Positions 62,362 to 64,000 of a DNA stretch of 64,000 nt are shown in pieces. The translations under genes and the position numbers were made by a program. Source of the DNA: Paramagnetospirillum kuznetsovii. Lineage in GTDB: Bacteria; Pseudomonadota; Alphaproteobacteria; Rhodospirillales; Magnetospirillaceae. The notes beneath the pieces were generated by a model. It did no database searches. It was given only the letters and a program-made list of their open reading frames with translations, and was not told the origin of the DNA. How positions within the stretch are numbered: the stretch's first letter is position 1; each line of letters opens with the position of its first letter. Location: positions 124,001 to 188,000 of the forward strand of contig NZ_PGTO01000006.1 in assembly GCF_003284725.1 (NCBI RefSeq), in the 5' to 3' direction.

Positions 62362-62472
62362 CCTGTCATCCCGAGCGTGGCGAGGGATCTCGTCCTGGCG
62401 CGATGGTGCCGGTTCTGACAAATCGTTCCAGGCGGAGATCCCTCGGTCGCGAGGCTCCCTCGGGATGACAGG
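62362..62472. repeat. Dispersed palindromic repeat, family B copy 2, inside the nos operon
   Basis: It starts CCTGTCATCCCGAG and ends CTCGGGATGACAGG as inverted ends, with inner GGGATCTCGTCCTGGC and GGCGGAGATCCCTCGG. It matches the copy at 16645-16751 and fills the nosL-nosY gap. Confidence 0.85.
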
Positions 62473-62484
62473 GGGAGGCTGGGA

Positions 62485-63312
62485 ATGAACGCGATTATCC
62501 TCACCGCTCGCCTCGACATCGCCGAGTCGCTGCGGTCGCGCTGGTTCGCCTTCTATTCGCTGGTCTTCGGCGGCATCATCGTGCTGCTGTTCGTGTTCGG
62601 TCTGACCGAGTCGCGCATACTCGGCTTCACCGGCCTGTCGCGCCTTTTGGTCACCTATATCCAGCTCTGCGTCGCCATCCTGCCCATCTTCATCCTGATC
62701 ACCACGGTGCGCTCGGTGGCGGGCGACCGCGAGGCGGGGGTGTTCGAATACATGCTGTCGCTGCCGGTGCCGCTTTATGCGTGGTTCTGGGGCAAGATGA
62801 TCGGCCGCTTCCTGGTGGTGTTCCTGCCGGTGTTCGGCGCCATGGCGCTGGCGGCGCTTTACGCGGTGGTGCGCGGCGTCGGCGTCGACTGGTCGCTGTT
62901 CCTGGTCTATACGTCGCTGCTGGTATCGCTGGCCTGGGCGTTTCTCGGCATCGGCATGCTGATCTCCACCCTGGCGCGCTCGCCCGACGTGGCCCAGACC
63001 GGCGCCTTCCTGGTCTGGCTGACCCTGCTGCTGTTCCTCGATCTGATCCTGCTGGGGGTCATGATCCGCGAACAATTGCCGCTGGAAGCCATCATGGCCA
63101 TCGCCGTTGCCAATCCGCTGCAAAGCTTCCGTACCGCCGCCATCCTGCTGTTCGATCCCCAGATGCTGGTGATGGGACCGGCCGCCTATGTGATCCTGGA
63201 TGCCCTGGGGCGGACCGGCTATCTGGTTTTTGCCATCTTGTATCCGGTGGTGCTGGGAACCCTGGCGGCGGGCGTCGGCTATCACCTGTTCCGGCGGGGC
63301 GACCTGCCGTGA
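62485..63312 (+). CDS. nosY: ABC transporter permease NosY
   Basis: A 275-residue membrane protein with about six TM segments. It begins MNAIILTARLDIAESLRSRWFAFYSLVFGG, has the family block RSVAGDREAGVFEYMLSLPVP and GKMIGRFLVVFLPVFGAM, and ends with a last TM VVLGTLAAGVGYHLFRRGDL. It is the transmembrane partner of NosF. Its stop overlaps the ubiE-type start (GTGA), extending the operon. Confidence 0.94.
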   Translation: MNAIILTARLDIAESLRSRWFAFYSLVFGGIIVLLFVFGLTESRILGFTGLSRLLVTYIQLCVAILPIFILITTVRSVAGDREAGVFEYMLSLPVPLYAWFWGKMIGRFLVVFLPVFGAMALAALYAVVRGVGVDWSLFLVYTSLLVSLAWAFLGIGMLISTLARSPDVAQTGAFLVWLTLLLFLDLILLGVMIREQLPLEAIMAIAVANPLQSFRTAAILLFDPQMLVMGPAAYVILDALGRTGYLVFAILYPVVLGTLAAGVGYHLFRRGDLP

Positions 63313-64000
63313 GCGGCGGCCTGTCGGAGAGTTTCGGCTTTCAGTCGGTCACCCCCGAGGAGCGGGAATCCCGCATCCGCCGGGTGTTCGACGCGGTGGC
63401 GCCGCGCTATGACCTGATGAACGACGTCATGAGCTTCGGCATTCATCGGCTGTGGAAACGGGACATGGCCAAGGCAGCCAAACCCGCCACCGGGCAATTG
63501 ATCGTCGATCTGGCGGGCGGCACCGGCGACGTGGCGCGGCTGCTGGCGGGCGCGGGGCGCCGGGTGGTGGTGTGCGATCCGTCGGCCGAGATGATGGCGG
63601 TGGGCCGGGCGCGCACGGCCGGAACCGGCGTCGAATTCATGGAGGGCAAGGCCGAGGCCATGCCTTTCGCCGATGCGTCCGTCGATACCGTCACCATCGC
63701 GTTCGGTCTGCGGAACGCCACCAACCCGCAAGCCGGACTGGCGGAAATCTTCCGAATCTTAAAGCCGGGCGGCCGATTTCTCTGCCTGGAGTTTTCGCGT
63801 CCCTGGGCCGTGATCCGTCCGTTCTACGACGCCTTTTCCTTCGTGGTGATTCCCCGCCTGGGCGCCTGGGTGGCGCGCCAGCCCATGGCCTATTCCTATC
63901 TGGTGGAATCCATCAGGCGCTTTCCCGATCAGCGCGAGATGGCCGCCTTGATGGGCGAAGCGGGCTTTGTCGGTGTAGAGTGGCGAAATCTTTCGGCCGG
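63309..64000 (+). CDS. ubiE: UbiE/MenG type quinone C-methyltransferase, 5' part
   Basis: The first ~230 codons of a class I methyltransferase that continues past the right edge. It has the UbiE/Coq5 signatures VFDAVAPRYDLMNDVMSFGIHRLWKRDM, LIVDLAGGTGDVARLL (SAM site), TIAFGLRNATNPQAGLAEIFRILKPGG and SYLVESIRRFPDQREM. UbiE methylates demethylmenaquinone and a ubiquinone precursor. GTG 63309 overlaps the nosY stop codon, so it appears to be part of the nos transcript. Whether this is the cell's only ubiE or a nos-linked extra copy cannot be told. Confidence 0.92.
   Translation, partial: MSGGLSESFGFQSVTPEERESRIRRVFDAVAPRYDLMNDVMSFGIHRLWKRDMAKAAKPATGQLIVDLAGGTGDVARLLAGAGRRVVVCDPSAEMMAVGRARTAGTGVEFMEGKAEAMPFADASVDTVTIAFGLRNATNPQAGLAEIFRILKPGGRFLCLEFSRPWAVIRPFYDAFSFVVIPRLGAWVARQPMAYSYLVESIRRFPDQREMAALMGEAGFVGVEWRNLSA

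Overview
The window reads as chromosome from a GC-rich alphaproteobacterium of the Rhodospirillales, most like Magnetospirillum or a relative (inference). The support is a circularly permuted two-piece tmRNA, an alphaproteobacterial-type SspB, an RpoH with the QKKLFFNLR box, a Tim44-like protein, many PAS, GGDEF and EAL signalling proteins, and a denitrification (N2O reductase) locus.

Layout. 1-10 kb: the 5' part of a TRAP transporter subunit, a YgiQ radical-SAM protein, a membrane diguanylate cyclase, AlgH, aroC, fabI, a CBS protein, a cold-shock protein and a rhodanese. 10-26 kb: a hybrid histidine kinase, rpoH, an EamA exporter, CoxG-like and TetR genes, a Tim44-like protein, prfB, a PaiB-type protein, an HD-GYP protein with a coiled-coil partner, an MFS transporter, a CBS-PAS-GGDEF-EAL protein and an Hpt-REC-like protein whose phospho-sites are lost. 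26-31 kb: a MITE-like repeat, DUF983, TfoX-like, then a roughly 1-kb AT-rich element inserted at the 3' end of class I fumarase. The element is bounded by a duplicated fum 3' end and carries one HEPN-like gene. Fumarase is followed by sspB and the permuted ssrA. 31-38 kb: a translationally coupled thyA-folA-sppA-SDR operon, two tandem paralogues of an unrecognised family, and map. 38-43.5 kb: sfsA, a methyltransferase, comF, grxC, a nitrilase, a second methyltransferase and DUF1178. 43.4-50.7 kb: a minus-strand signalling cluster made of a small unknown protein, a cNMP-EAL protein, a zinc-domain GGDEF protein, a metallo-beta-lactamase/cNMP/cNMP/hemerythrin fusion and a PAS histidine kinase. 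50.8-64 kb: copper-handling genes (DUF2946-like, PCuAC, TlpA-like, Sco), then a nos cluster of clade II type (nosZ, two dihaem cytochromes c, a NosB-like protein, nosD, nosG, nosH, nosF, nosL, nosY) running straight into a ubiE-type methyltransferase cut by the window edge.

How the genes fit together. The right end is an N2O-respiration unit: copper delivery genes lie divergent from nosZ across an intergenic region with an Nnr/FNR-like box, and NosG/NosH plus the cytochromes supply electron-transfer routes from quinol. The middle is rich in c-di-GMP turnover, with five proteins bearing GGDEF, EAL or HD-GYP domains. ssrA sits directly upstream of the gene for the adaptor that delivers ssrA-tagged proteins to ClpXP. 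Several families of short palindromic repeats are scattered in intergenic spaces and even inside the nos operon. No CRISPR array, tRNA, rRNA or complete insertion sequence was recognised.
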